Part shown: positions 19,970-29,030 of the stretch, in pieces
Layout: each line of letters begins with the position of its first letter
How positions within the stretch are numbered: the stretch's first letter is position 1
From: Acidiferrobacteraceae bacterium
GTDB taxonomy: Bacteria > Pseudomonadota > Gammaproteobacteria > Arenicellales > UBA868
Direction: 5' to 3'
Length of the DNA: 64,000 nucleotides
Assembly (NCBI GenBank): GCA_002724185.1
Contig: PBOB01000054.1
Coordinates: 25,768 to 89,767, forward strand
The notes under the pieces: model-generated
The model's database searches: none
What the model saw: the letters and a program-made list of their open reading frames with translations, nothing else
What the model was told of the DNA's origin: nothing
Translations under genes and position numbers: made by a program

Positions 19970-20923
19970 TTAGATTGCTGCTGAATCATCTAGTAATACT
20001 GAGATATGCTTGGCTACGCTCTCAGACAATCCCTTTAGATTGTAGCCCCCCTCAAGGACAGAAATTAGTCTACCTTCTGACGAAGAGTCTGCGACTTCAA
20101 GTAGTCTCGTGGTCATCCACCCATAGAAATCGGTACTAAGGTTAATATCTCCTAACGGATCAGTTTGATGTGCATCGAAGCCAGCTGAAATAACAACGGC
20201 GTCCGGCTTAAATTCGTAAGCAAATGGAAGAATAACTTCTCGGAAGGCTTGTTCATATTCGTTATCTCCGCTTCCTGCATGCATTGGGCAGTTAAGGGTA
20301 GCACCAACTCCAGAACCGACCCCTGTTTCGCTTGAAGCCCCTGTTCCAGGATAGTGGGGGTATTGATGCAGACTTACATATAGGACAGAAGGATCCTGCT
20401 CAAATATATGCTGAGTCCCATTACCATGGTGTACATCCCAATCAACTATTAGAATTTTATCAAGTCCATATTGTTTTTGGAGATAACGAGTTGCTATGGC
20501 AACATTGTTAAATAAGCAAAATCCCATAGCTTCGCTTCGCTCTGCATGGTGTCCAGGCGGACGGACTAGTGCGAATCCATTATTAACTTGTCCTGACATA
20601 ACAGCATCGGCAATCCGCATTACACCGCCAGCGGCGAGTAGTGCAGTATCGAAAGATTTCGTACTGACTTGAACATCAGGGCTATCAAGTTGTCCTCCGC
20701 CATTCGCGCAAGTTTCTCGAGCGCGTTGGACAAGCTTCATATCGTGAACCTCAGTTAGCCATTTCTCATCACAGGTCTCTGCGGTGATTGGTAGTAACGT
20801 TTCGAACCACGAAAATTCTCTAATATGATCAAGTACTGATCTCATCCGAGCAGGCCGCTCTGGATGAGACTTTCCAGTGTCGTGGAGCAAGAAACGTTCA
20901 TCAGATAGGAAGCCAGTATTCAT
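19970..20923 (-). CDS. Histone deacetylase family deacylase (AcuC/acetylpolyamine hydrolase-like)
   Basis: This zinc-dependent amidohydrolase family includes class II histone deacetylases, AcuC and acetylpolyamine amidohydrolases. The 317 residues have LVRPPGHHAE with the paired active-site His, the zinc ligands Asp and His in DWDVHHGNGTQ, and the third ligand Asp in SAGFDAHQTDPLG, followed by LEGGYN. All catalytic residues are present. The substrate cannot be told from sequence; protein acetyl-lysine, acetylated polyamines or other acyl amides are possible. It is a single gene upstream of the metK/ileS group and faces away from the EEP gene. Confidence 0.88.
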   Translation of the reverse strand: MNTGFLSDERFLLHDTGKSHPERPARMRSVLDHIREFSWFETLLPITAETCDEKWLTEVHDMKLVQRARETCANGGGQLDSPDVQVSTKSFDTALLAAGGVMRIADAVMSGQVNNGFALVRPPGHHAERSEAMGFCLFNNVAIATRYLQKQYGLDKILIVDWDVHHGNGTQHIFEQDPSVLYVSLHQYPHYPGTGASSETGVGSGVGATLNCPMHAGSGDNEYEQAFREVILPFAYEFKPDAVVISAGFDAHQTDPLGDINLSTDFYGWMTTRLLEVADSSSEGRLISVLEGGYNLKGLSESVAKHISVLLDDSAAI

Positions 20924-21307
20924 ACGTATACCTTAATAATATAAATCGTTTTAGTAAAATAGCGATATTTTTTGAACAGCTTAATACTGAACATTGCAGA
21001 TCTATATCCATATTATAGAGCTTTTTCAGGGTGCCACGGCTAGAATTCAAAGGTTAGAAACTACCCTTTGTTCCAATAGTCGACAGGCTGTCAGTTCGTT
21101 GAGACGAACATCGCAATTGACCAATCCTCTGGGCTAGGTTAGTTAATAAATGATGTAAGCCTAATTTTATTATACTTGCAGCTATGTTGTGATAACGAAA
21201 TTTTAGTTGGCAATTACATTGATGCTTATTGGAGCATTATGCAAAGATAGTTATTTCTATTGTGATTAGATTGATTCATTTGACGTGCGGACGTTGGTTC
21301 TAGTTCA
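20924..21307. other. Intergenic region between divergent deacylase and EEP genes
   Basis: These 384 bases are AT-rich and lie between two divergent genes. I see no RNA gene, long repeat or convincing promoter pair. Short inverted repeats such as TTCGT-TGAG-ACGAA near 21092 are too small to interpret. Confidence 0.4.
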
Positions 21308-22090
21308 ATGTTGGCTATTACAGTCATCGTTGCAACTATATTGATGATTTGGTTGGCAACTAAACACTGGCCAATTAGACCCGGAGAGGGTCGAGAATTT
21401 TCGAATTCGATCGACTATCGATCCGACAAAACCGAATGTTTCACAGTTGGAACATTCAATATTCATCGCGGCAGAGGAATCGATGGGATTCGAAGTTTGG
21501 CGCGTATTAGCGATACAATCTGTGACTGTGATGTAGTGGGCCTTCAGGAAGTAGAGGGATATAGTCTTAGGAATTCCAAGAATCAAGCCTATCTACTGGC
21601 TGAGTATGGACAATACGCAGTGCACTTTTCTCCCACTCGGAAGCAGTTATTTCTTCCACATCGTGGTAATGCCCTATTGACTCGGTATCCCGTTTCCTAC
21701 TGGTGCAGAGAGCCGTTATTTCCAACCCATGGTAAAGCTTATAGGAATTTGACGATGTATACTCTACAAATCAGTGGTCAGGAAGTGCATGTAATTAATA
21801 CACATCTTTCGAAGCCGACCGATCAGAACGCACCGCTGCAGCGTGTATTGGAACTATTTGTCAGTCTAGAACGTGCTGTTTTAGTTGGAGATTTCAATAC
21901 ACATGCTTGTCATCCGTTGATCCAAGAAATTACCAACCTACAGGCTGTTGATGCAACATCTCTAAGCAGTGAAGATCCAAATAGAGTTGATTGGATTTTG
22001 GTTCGAGGGCTAGAAATAGTTTCAGCGACATACATTCCCGCTAGCGCTTCAGACCATCCGTTTTATTCGGCTGAATTACGGCTGATGTGA
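21308..22090 (+). CDS. Endonuclease/exonuclease/phosphatase (EEP) family protein, membrane-anchored
   Basis: The protein has an N-terminal hydrophobic segment (residues 2-18) followed by an EEP fold. Catalytic motifs are visible: NIHRGRG, VGLQEVEG with the metal-binding Glu, NTHLSKP, VGDFNTHA with the Asp-Asn pair, DWILVRG and the terminal SDHPFY with the catalytic Asp-His. All are present, so the enzyme is probably active as a phosphodiesterase or phosphatase. The segment suggests a membrane anchor or export. Substrate is unknown; relatives act on nucleic acids or on phospholipids. Its 3' end overlaps the convergent kinase gene by 15 bases. Confidence 0.83.
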   Translation: MLAITVIVATILMIWLATKHWPIRPGEGREFSNSIDYRSDKTECFTVGTFNIHRGRGIDGIRSLARISDTICDCDVVGLQEVEGYSLRNSKNQAYLLAEYGQYAVHFSPTRKQLFLPHRGNALLTRYPVSYWCREPLFPTHGKAYRNLTMYTLQISGQEVHVINTHLSKPTDQNAPLQRVLELFVSLERAVLVGDFNTHACHPLIQEITNLQAVDATSLSSEDPNRVDWILVRGLEIVSATYIPASASDHPFYSAELRLM

Positions 22091-22828
22091 TTTATACGCT
22101 GAGGCGAATGTCCACCCTAATCTGCCGAGCTTTTCTAGAGAAAATTCATATAGGTTAGGATAGTCTTGCTTAAGATCCCGAAGAAATCTGGTAGCATCTC
22201 GATTGACAGCTGATGCAGCGGATCTTTTGTTATCATGTTGTTTCATCACATCAAGGTCGAGTAAAAGAATTTGATCGTTTGACAATAAAATATTGCTCGA
22301 TTTGGTATCGCCATGGGTAATGCTACGGTCCCATAGACTGTTTAATGTATTAATAATTTTTTCCAATGCTTGTAGCTGACTTGGTTCATCTGAACCTGAG
22401 CGTAGATAATCTGCCCAAGTGCGGCCATCAATGAACTTATATAAATACCAAGATCGGCCTTTTAATCTGCCCAGAATATATTCCTGAATAAATGCTACTG
22501 GGTCTGCTACTGAAAAACCCAGATCTTGAAGTTTTTTTGCGTAAATCCAGCAATTTTCTGCTCTGGAATTGCTAATGCTTCTTCGTACTGCATGCCACCT
22601 GTTGGCTGTGTTGTAAGCCTTAATTACAAGCTGACCATCATTAAGCAGATTGGGTAGTAGATTTATAGTAGTTTTCTGGTCCTGTTTTAGAGGTGGGAAG
22701 ATTGCATATTGCGCAATCGCCTGATCAGGATCTTCTAGGCAGTACTGCAATTTCCCTTCCGCGTCGTAGTCAAAATCATATATGCCCCTTAGATTCTTGT
22801 ACGCGAACATCTGCGTTGTTTTAGACAT
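22076..22828 (-). CDS. LPS-core kinase-like protein (InaA/WaaP superfamily)
   Basis: The 250 residues resemble small eukaryotic-type kinases of the lipopolysaccharide kinase group. The catalytic loop reads ITHGDTKSSNILL, with the catalytic Asp and downstream Asn, and the metal-binding LLLDLDVMK follows. The upstream VIKAYN may supply the ATP-binding Lys. It lies after the WaaG-WaaP fusion on the same strand, where Pseudomonas carries further kinase genes of its core cluster. It probably phosphorylates the inner core, which is inference. It overlaps the EEP gene end-to-end. Confidence 0.78.
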   Translation of the reverse strand: MSKTTQMFAYKNLRGIYDFDYDAEGKLQYCLEDPDQAIAQYAIFPPLKQDQKTTINLLPNLLNDGQLVIKAYNTANRWHAVRRSISNSRAENCWIYAKKLQDLGFSVADPVAFIQEYILGRLKGRSWYLYKFIDGRTWADYLRSGSDEPSQLQALEKIINTLNSLWDRSITHGDTKSSNILLSNDQILLLDLDVMKQHDNKRSAASAVNRDATRFLRDLKQDYPNLYEFSLEKLGRLGWTFASAYKSHQP

Positions 22829-22871
22829 ATCGATAGCGTAATCTTAATTCGAGTCAATTAAAGCTAAAATC

Positions 22872-25052
22872 TTATTGGAGCATGCGGGCGGATGGAGCCG
22901 GATTGGCCTGCTGAGGTAAGTTCTGCACATTTTTACGTTGCTCAGCTGCATACAGATTCTCTGCTTTTGATATTACTTCATTCCAAAATAGGGCATCACC
23001 AGATAGTGTTTCTCGTAAAGAGATTCCCATGTAATCAGCAATGAAGCGATAGAGATCTCTACTAGTCAGGATGCCTGATTCGATCAGTGTAAGACAAGAA
23101 TACCTTAGTCCAGAAATATCCTTTAGCTTCCATCGTTCAGGTGTTTGACGGCGAATCTGCATCCTATGCAAGTCAATTACGTGCAGCGTACTTTTATTAG
23201 TAGAAAGTTTGCCCTTGTCGTAAGCGCGACGTAACAAGAAATGACATAAGTAGAAGTCTCTGTGATTGGCGCCACTTTGATGAATGGTGCGCGCCATTCT
23301 TGCTACTCTTCTGATTAGCCATCGCTTGTATCGGAGGTCACTGCGAGTTTTCGGAGGATTTTTTTGCCACTCATAGCCTAGCTCTTCAAGACTAATTGAG
23401 CCACCTATTTCTTCGGTAATAATAAATGACTGTCGGTTGGCAGCTTTTTTGTATGAAGTTCCATAGCCGGCGATTGTAAGCGTACTAATGCCATGCCGGC
23501 GGAGATGGTGAACACCGTGCCATTCGTTTTTTGCACCAAGTACAGGCGGACGAAGATAAGTCCAGTTCTTGATAATTTCACGCCAACCAACCCCGGTATG
23601 CGTTTTTATGTAATATGTCTTATTTCCAAATTTGTGACGCCTGGTTTCGCGACCTAATCCTGTCCTAATTAACTCTCCCCGTTTTTGGATTTGCATTATC
23701 TGACCAAGATGCGCTCCTTGAAATATTTCGATGGGCAGACTTTGATCTAAATATTGAATAGACTCATCTGGCCTTTGTGCGCGTCCCATCTTTTTTTCAA
23801 CATTGTTCTGGCAGTGCTTCTCAATGATATCAACCGCATCGATGGGCATATGGTACAGGTCTTCGTTCTCGCCATATCTTAGGCCATTATTGCTCCATTT
23901 CTTCCGAATAGTTGGTGAAGATAGAATATTTTCAAGTTTGTAGTTGAGCTGACTTTGCTCAAATGGTTCAGGTAGTACAATCCCAGCCTTAGCTTGCTCA
24001 ACATGTTCGGCATAGCCACATACTTCCGTAGTTAGAACTGGGACACCCGCCACAATCGCCTCTAGGAGCACTGTTCCTGTATTCTCACGATATGCAGGAT
24101 GTATCAATAAATCTCCAGCAGCATACCACTCACGGATATCATCACGGCCACCAACAAAATGAACCCTCGCATTAACTCCTAGCTTTTTTGCTAGGTCGAG
24201 GTAATCATTTGCATGGTCTCTTCCAATCACCATCAATTGAGTGCGTTGTTGCAACCTAAGTGGCAAGCTCGCAAGTGCTTTAACAGCTCGATCGAGACCT
24301 TTGGTTTCGAATCCTGAGCCTATAAATAGCAATAGTAGCTCGTCAGGCTCTATATCGAAATCTTTACGCATTTGATATCTTGTGCCGAATCGATTCTGAG
24401 CGGGTTTTCTATCTTTTTTGCTCAAGGTGGGCGGAAGCAGCATGAAGCGAGAATTATCAGTGTGATAGTACTCCTGAAATACTTTCTTTTCTCGTTTAGA
24501 CAGAGATAGGATTAATGTTTGACTAGCAGTTCCGAACACCGCATTTTCAAATCGGAAAAGATGTTGATAGCGTGGTGTTAATTTGTATAGTGATCGGAAA
24601 TCGAAACCCGGTGCATGAAGAAGTATTTTTCTTATCAGTTTCCTTAAATTTTTGTGCGGGTAAATTGTTTTTAAAGCTCTTTGCAGGTATCTGATCGATT
24701 TGGGGATACTTTTTTTCGCATCACGAGCGATATAGCAGACATCAGCACCATAATAAACATCAAGGCCAGGCATTTTGTTGAAGCCTATCACGGCATCGAA
24801 TCTTTTCATTCGAAGTTGGTCTTGGACTTTATTATGGTATGCCTTATCCTTCCTATGATTCGAGCGAAAGTGATCTCGCCAGTCATTTAAGCATGTAACT
24901 TTTGGCTCGCTTTCAATTGCAGGTCCTTCCCATGTTCTAACAAAGATTTCGACCTCGTGTCCTCGGTTTTGACATTCTTCAAGAATTCGACGGAAATCGC
25001 GCGATAGGCCGCTATGAGGCAGATAATTAAAATGGCAGAAAGCAAACTTCAT
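22872..25052 (-). CDS. WaaG-WaaP fusion: LPS core glucosyltransferase plus heptose kinase
   Basis: One unbroken 726-residue frame joins two LPS core enzymes that are separate in most bacteria. Residues about 1-400 are a GT4 glycosyltransferase like WaaG: CHFNYLPHSGLSRD at the start, LLFIGSGFETKGLDRAV, VHFVGGRDDIREWYAAGD and HPAYRENTGTVLLEA. Residues about 430-690 are a WaaP-like kinase: the catalytic loop GANHRDFYLCHFLL at 594-607 and VIDLHRMQIRR after it. In Pseudomonas waaG and waaP are adjacent genes, so a fusion would place sugar addition and heptose phosphorylation on one protein. The C-terminal 30 residues are a low-complexity tail. Confidence 0.9.
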   Translation of the reverse strand: MKFAFCHFNYLPHSGLSRDFRRILEECQNRGHEVEIFVRTWEGPAIESEPKVTCLNDWRDHFRSNHRKDKAYHNKVQDQLRMKRFDAVIGFNKMPGLDVYYGADVCYIARDAKKSIPKSIRYLQRALKTIYPHKNLRKLIRKILLHAPGFDFRSLYKLTPRYQHLFRFENAVFGTASQTLILSLSKREKKVFQEYYHTDNSRFMLLPPTLSKKDRKPAQNRFGTRYQMRKDFDIEPDELLLLFIGSGFETKGLDRAVKALASLPLRLQQRTQLMVIGRDHANDYLDLAKKLGVNARVHFVGGRDDIREWYAAGDLLIHPAYRENTGTVLLEAIVAGVPVLTTEVCGYAEHVEQAKAGIVLPEPFEQSQLNYKLENILSSPTIRKKWSNNGLRYGENEDLYHMPIDAVDIIEKHCQNNVEKKMGRAQRPDESIQYLDQSLPIEIFQGAHLGQIMQIQKRGELIRTGLGRETRRHKFGNKTYYIKTHTGVGWREIIKNWTYLRPPVLGAKNEWHGVHHLRRHGISTLTIAGYGTSYKKAANRQSFIITEEIGGSISLEELGYEWQKNPPKTRSDLRYKRWLIRRVARMARTIHQSGANHRDFYLCHFLLRRAYDKGKLSTNKSTLHVIDLHRMQIRRQTPERWKLKDISGLRYSCLTLIESGILTSRDLYRFIADYMGISLRETLSGDALFWNEVISKAENLYAAEQRKNVQNLPQQANPAPSARMLQ

Positions 25053-25135
25053 TTTGTTGCGGAAGACTTTATGGGCGCTGCTAGGCAGAGAGTAATGTAG
25101 TTGAATCTAGGTCGTTGTTTCGTATAGACCCCAAT

Positions 25136-26146
25136 TTAGTCCTCATTGTATCGTTTTTCCCATTCCCACGCTGTTCTGCATATTTCCTCAAGATTGTCAT
25201 GCATCGGCACCCATCCGAGCACCTCAAGAATTCGTCTGTTATCAGCGACCACTTGGGGAGCATCACCCTGACGTCTAGGGGAAGCAACGATAGGAAAGTT
25301 TACATTAGCGACAGATTTTATTGTATTTACAACTTGTTGGACACTATAACCTTTTCCATAACCACAGTTTAGCCGTTCTGAATCGCCCCCGTTTGCTAGA
25401 TATTCAAGTGCATCGAGGTGGGCGGTAGCAATGTCTTCGACATGAACATAGTCACGAATGCATGTACCGTCAAGTGTTGGATAATCTGTACCAAAAATCG
25501 ACATAGTCTTGTGTTTTCCTAGAGCAGTTTCACATGCGACTTTAATCAAGTGGGTTGAATCTGGCGTGGCTGGACCCAAGGTTCCATCGAAACTGGCTCC
25601 AGCGACATTGAAGTATCTCAGCGCAACATATCGAAATTGTGAATGACTATTTTGGCTGCTCGCTGCTATATCGTGTAAATTCCATTCGGTAATGAGCTTG
25701 GTACGACCATAGGGATTGATTGGTATTGTAGCTGTTGTTTCTGAAACGGGTATTTCTGCGGGATTTCCATATACAGCTGCGCTGGAAGAGAAAACGAACA
25801 AACCGATGCTGCATTTTCTACATGCACTAATTAAGTTCATTGAGCCTACTACATTATTTTCATAGTACTTTAATGGGTCTTTTATTGATTCCGGTACTAC
25901 GACATCACCGGCAAAATGGATAACAGCTTCGATATCGTTGCCTCTAAGTATCTCAACCATTTCTTCTCGATTACCAGAATCTAGACGATAAAATTTTGCC
26001 GACTTAGGAACTGCCCAGCGATGTCCAGTTGACAGTGTATCGACTATGGTCAATGTGTACCCCGCATCAATCAGTTTTCTAGCGGTATGTGAACCTATAT
26101 AACCTGCACCGCCTGTAATGAGGATCCTTGAGATGTTACTTGGCAT
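25136..26146 (-). CDS. galE: UDP-glucose 4-epimerase
   Basis: GalE interconverts UDP-glucose and UDP-galactose, supplying sugar for LPS or capsule. The 336-residue protein has the NAD-binding GGAGYIGSH, the DTLSTGH loop, the catalytic triad as SSSAAVYG and PYGRTK, and the substrate segment LRYFNVAGAS. It is set between waaF and the WaaG-WaaP fusion, a place that in Pseudomonas holds waaC, which suggests a role in making core sugars. Confidence 0.94.
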   Translation of the reverse strand: MPSNISRILITGGAGYIGSHTARKLIDAGYTLTIVDTLSTGHRWAVPKSAKFYRLDSGNREEMVEILRGNDIEAVIHFAGDVVVPESIKDPLKYYENNVVGSMNLISACRKCSIGLFVFSSSAAVYGNPAEIPVSETTATIPINPYGRTKLITEWNLHDIAASSQNSHSQFRYVALRYFNVAGASFDGTLGPATPDSTHLIKVACETALGKHKTMSIFGTDYPTLDGTCIRDYVHVEDIATAHLDALEYLANGGDSERLNCGYGKGYSVQQVVNTIKSVANVNFPIVASPRRQGDAPQVVADNRRILEVLGWVPMHDNLEEICRTAWEWEKRYNED

Positions 26147-26205
26147 AAGCGTATTGTCTAAATCTTGATTGGTCTATTTGAGTATCGAATCGCATTTGAT
26201 GTTTG

Positions 26206-27237
26206 TTAGTCCCTTTGGAATGATTCTAATTCCGCTATTACTTGTTCGGCAGATAATCGCTCAAGGCAGTTGGTATGCCCAAGGGGACAATGTCGCTCTT
26301 GGCAGGGGCTGCACGCTAATTCCTCCCATAGTATGGTTGCTTTCGTGCTTAGGGGTGGATTGATTCTTGGACTTGTTGACCCGTAGATGGCAATAACTTT
26401 TGTGTTGACCGCAGCAGCTAGATGCATTAGACCAGAGTCATTACTAATCACACAGTCAGTTGCGCTTAGTAGGTCGATAACCTCTTCTAATGTGGTCTGT
26501 CCAGCAAGATCGAACAGGTTTATATTTCTGGTTCCATTATGTATTTCAGCTGTTATAGCCGAATCTTTTTCGGATCCGAGAAGCCATACTTGCCAGCCTT
26601 TAAGTGCTTGATGTTGAGCAACTTGAGCAAAGTATGCAGCCGGCCAGCGCTTAGATGGACCGAACTCCGCCCCAGGGCAAATAGCAAGAACTGGTTGGTC
26701 AGTTTGTTCGATTCCCAGATTGTCTAGAATCCCTTTTACGGCGTCTCGATTGATTCTAAGTCTAGGTGTTGGGTAGTTCTTGCATGTATAATCACCCTTA
26801 GTGCGGCCTAGCTGAACAAACTTTTGTACAGTTAAAGGCAATTGAGTTGTATCGAGAGGATGCACGTCGTTTAACAAACCATAGCGTTTTTCTCCCAAGT
26901 ATCCAGTTCGCTGGGGAATACCAGCGAGAAATGGCACCAACGCAGCTTTTATTGACCTGGGTAAAATAATTGCTTGGTCGAATTTTCTCTCTCGTAGTGT
27001 TTGTGCAAGATCCCACCTTTTGTAGAGTGATAATTGACCATGTTCGAATCCTGTCGGAATCACACTAGATACTTGAGGCATACGATACAACAAGGGTGAT
27101 GACCAAGAGGGCGCCATAACCGATAATTGCAGACTATCCTGCTTTTGCAGCAATGTTTGAAACAAGCTTTGAGCCATCACCATATCACCAATCCAAGATG
27201 GTCCAACGACTAAGACATTGTGACAATCAGGTGCCAT
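26206..27237 (-). CDS. waaF: ADP-heptose:LPS heptosyltransferase II
   Basis: WaaF adds the second heptose to the LPS inner core. This GT9 enzyme (343 residues) starts with VVGPSWIGDMVMAQSLFQ and has CPGAEFGPSKRWP in the middle, SNDSGLMHLAAAVN in the donor-binding domain, and the CSPCQERHCPLGH cysteine cluster near the end. No waaC (heptosyltransferase I) is present beside it, although it usually is. It follows the zinc-finger and ilvE genes on the same strand. Confidence 0.94.
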   Translation of the reverse strand: MAPDCHNVLVVGPSWIGDMVMAQSLFQTLLQKQDSLQLSVMAPSWSSPLLYRMPQVSSVIPTGFEHGQLSLYKRWDLAQTLRERKFDQAIILPRSIKAALVPFLAGIPQRTGYLGEKRYGLLNDVHPLDTTQLPLTVQKFVQLGRTKGDYTCKNYPTPRLRINRDAVKGILDNLGIEQTDQPVLAICPGAEFGPSKRWPAAYFAQVAQHQALKGWQVWLLGSEKDSAITAEIHNGTRNINLFDLAGQTTLEEVIDLLSATDCVISNDSGLMHLAAAVNTKVIAIYGSTSPRINPPLSTKATILWEELACSPCQERHCPLGHTNCLERLSAEQVIAELESFQRD

Positions 27238-27298
27238 ATAAAGAATGTCTTATTAAAGTTCAGTCAGTACATCCGTATTGGGTATTGGTTCATAGCGA

Positions 27299-27556
27299 TT
27301 AGTCCTTGGCGTCCGATAATACATATATAGTTCCGCAGTAGGGACAAACAACTTCGTTGTCCAGCTCTATAGCGAGATAAACTCGCGGATGCGCGCTCCA
27401 CAACATTGTGTCTTTATTTGGACAATAGAGTGGTAGATCATGCTCGCCTAAACAATAGCGACGTTGATTACTCGTGGTATCTTTTTCACTGGCAGACACA
27501 ATAGACTCAGGTTTATTAATTGCAGGAAGTCGCATAATCAAATATGCACCAGCCAT
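27299..27556 (-). CDS. Zinc-finger (CHCC-type) domain protein
   Basis: This is a short protein (85 residues, or 78 from the second start) with a CHCC-type zinc site. It has LYCPNKDTMLWSAHPRVYL, with Cys and His, and the VVCPYCGTIY knuckle at the C-terminus. Similar small proteins are related to a mitochondrial complex I subunit and are found beside ilvE and waaF in gammaproteobacteria; their bacterial role is not known to me. The ATG at 27556 lies inside the end of ilvE. ATG 27535 begins just after the ilvE stop and may be the true start. Confidence 0.8.
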   Translation of the reverse strand: MAGAYLIMRLPAINKPESIVSASEKDTTSNQRRYCLGEHDLPLYCPNKDTMLWSAHPRVYLAIELDNEVVCPYCGTIYVLSDAKD

Positions 27557-28458
27557 TCGAGGTGTTGTGGATTCCTTCCGTGTACGCAGTCAAAATAGCG
27601 TGATTGTATCTGCTCCGTTATTGGGCCGCGGGTACCAGAGCCGATTAGGCGGCCATCGAGTTGAGCAATAGGTGTTACCTCGGCTGCAGTCCCAGTAAAA
27701 AACGCTTCGTCAGCAACATAAACCTCATCGCGAGTTATACGTTTTTCTATAAGGTCAAACCCAAGCTCATCAATTAGTACGACGATAGTATCGCGTGTTA
27801 TGCCTTCTAGTGCTGATGTTAGGTCAGGAGTGAATATCTTCCCATCACGAACGATAAACACATTCTCGCCTGTTCCCTCCATCACATATCCTTCATTATC
27901 AAGCATTAGTGCTTCGTCTGCACCAGCGGCTACAGCTTCTTGTAGAGCAAGAATGGAATTGATATAGTGGCCACAGGCTTTAGCACGGCACATGCTGATG
28001 TTAACGTGGTGACGCGTCAGGGACGACGTTTTGACTCTTATGCCTTTCTCTAGACCATCTTCTCCAAGGTAAGTGCCCCATTCCCATGCTGCTATGGAGA
28101 CATGGGTTGATAGTGTATCTGCTCGAATCCCCATGCCCTCAGAACCATAAAAGACAAGGGGGCGGATATATGCGCTGCTAAGGCTATTTTTTTCTACGAT
28201 ACTCTTTTGTGCATCATTTAGGGTCTTCTTGTCATATGGCATATTCATTCCTAGGATGTGCGCTGATCGGAACAACCGATCTGTATGATCTTCTAGCCGA
28301 AAGATAGCTGGGCCTTTTTCTGTACTATAGGCTCGTACTCCTTCAAATGCTCCTAGGCCATAGTGGAGTGTGTGAGTCAGGACATGAACTTGCGCATCTC
28401 GCCATGGAACCATTTCCCCATCAAGCCATATAAATCCATCTCTATCCGAAAATGACAT
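27538..28458 (-). CDS. ilvE: Branched-chain amino acid aminotransferase
   Basis: IlvE is a PLP enzyme performing the last step of Leu, Ile and Val synthesis. The 306-residue fold-type IV protein has IWLDGEMVPW at its start, HYGLGAFEGVR, the catalytic Lys in CRAKACGHYINS, EALMLDNEGYVMEGTGENVF, and FFTGTAAEVTPI. It lies upstream of the LPS genes, a neighbourhood also seen in Pseudomonas. Confidence 0.95.
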   Translation of the reverse strand: MSFSDRDGFIWLDGEMVPWRDAQVHVLTHTLHYGLGAFEGVRAYSTEKGPAIFRLEDHTDRLFRSAHILGMNMPYDKKTLNDAQKSIVEKNSLSSAYIRPLVFYGSEGMGIRADTLSTHVSIAAWEWGTYLGEDGLEKGIRVKTSSLTRHHVNISMCRAKACGHYINSILALQEAVAAGADEALMLDNEGYVMEGTGENVFIVRDGKIFTPDLTSALEGITRDTIVVLIDELGFDLIEKRITRDEVYVADEAFFTGTAAEVTPIAQLDGRLIGSGTRGPITEQIQSRYFDCVHGRNPQHLEWLVHI

Positions 28459-28533
28459 TACCTATACCTATCCCTCTTGTTGTAATGAATATATGTTTTT
28501 TGACTTTGTCTTGTTGGTCTAAAGCAAGTATGG

Positions 28534-28959
28534 TTAGCAAAACTTACCAACGTTCTCTAATGCAGAGCGAACAGCAAGTACCGAATTCTGCGCATAGGGG
28601 ACAAGCCGCTCTTGAATTTCTTCTCTACTAATCTCAGGGCCAAGTATACCTACACCAATTGGTTTCATCAGTTCCAACTGAAGATCGAGAATGGCCTTAA
28701 AAACAGCTTCCGCCATTACTCTGCCATGAGCTGTCTGCCCATTCTCTATAATTCCAAGGGCAATTGCACCACTGATAGCTGGCTTTCGCAAAAGACTTTT
28801 AAGGGCGAGCGGCTTTTCCATTGAGCCGAATACCCAGACTTGCTCAGTTATAACAAGATCATTTTCGCTAGCAGTGACGATCGCACTTTCCACCATATTC
28901 TCTACATGTTTCCGGTGGAAACTTCCCGCGACAATTGCAATTTGATCCGCTTTTGGCAT
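28534..28959 (-). CDS. Divergent lumazine synthase-like (RibH-family) protein
   Basis: The 141 residues fit the RibH fold pattern: IAIVAGSFHRKHVENMVESA (strand 1 and helix 1), EQVWVFGSMEKPLALKSL (usually VPGAFEIPLAAK), SGAIALGIIENGQTAHGRV (usually GAVIRGxTxHFDYV) and PIGVGILGPE. A His is kept at the catalytic position of the third segment. The canonical phenylalanine- and glycine-rich signatures are altered, so the reaction could be lumazine synthesis or something else. It lies between glnE and ilvE and not beside ribD, ribE or nusB. No FMN riboswitch is present; only about 70 bases separate it from glnE. Confidence 0.68.
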   Translation of the reverse strand: MPKADQIAIVAGSFHRKHVENMVESAIVTASENDLVITEQVWVFGSMEKPLALKSLLRKPAISGAIALGIIENGQTAHGRVMAEAVFKAILDLQLELMKPIGVGILGPEISREEIQERLVPYAQNSVLAVRSALENVGKFC

Positions 28960-29030
28960 GAGCAGTACTTCTGAATTTTTCTAACCGATACTATAGATTA
29001 AGCTATTTAGGTGGTGAGCGACAAATTGTC

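Noticed and set aside
27040..27062. tRNA-like GTTCGAATCC T-loop sequence
   Set aside because: It lies inside waaF coding sequence and no cloverleaf can be formed around it. No other tRNA candidate was seen in the window.
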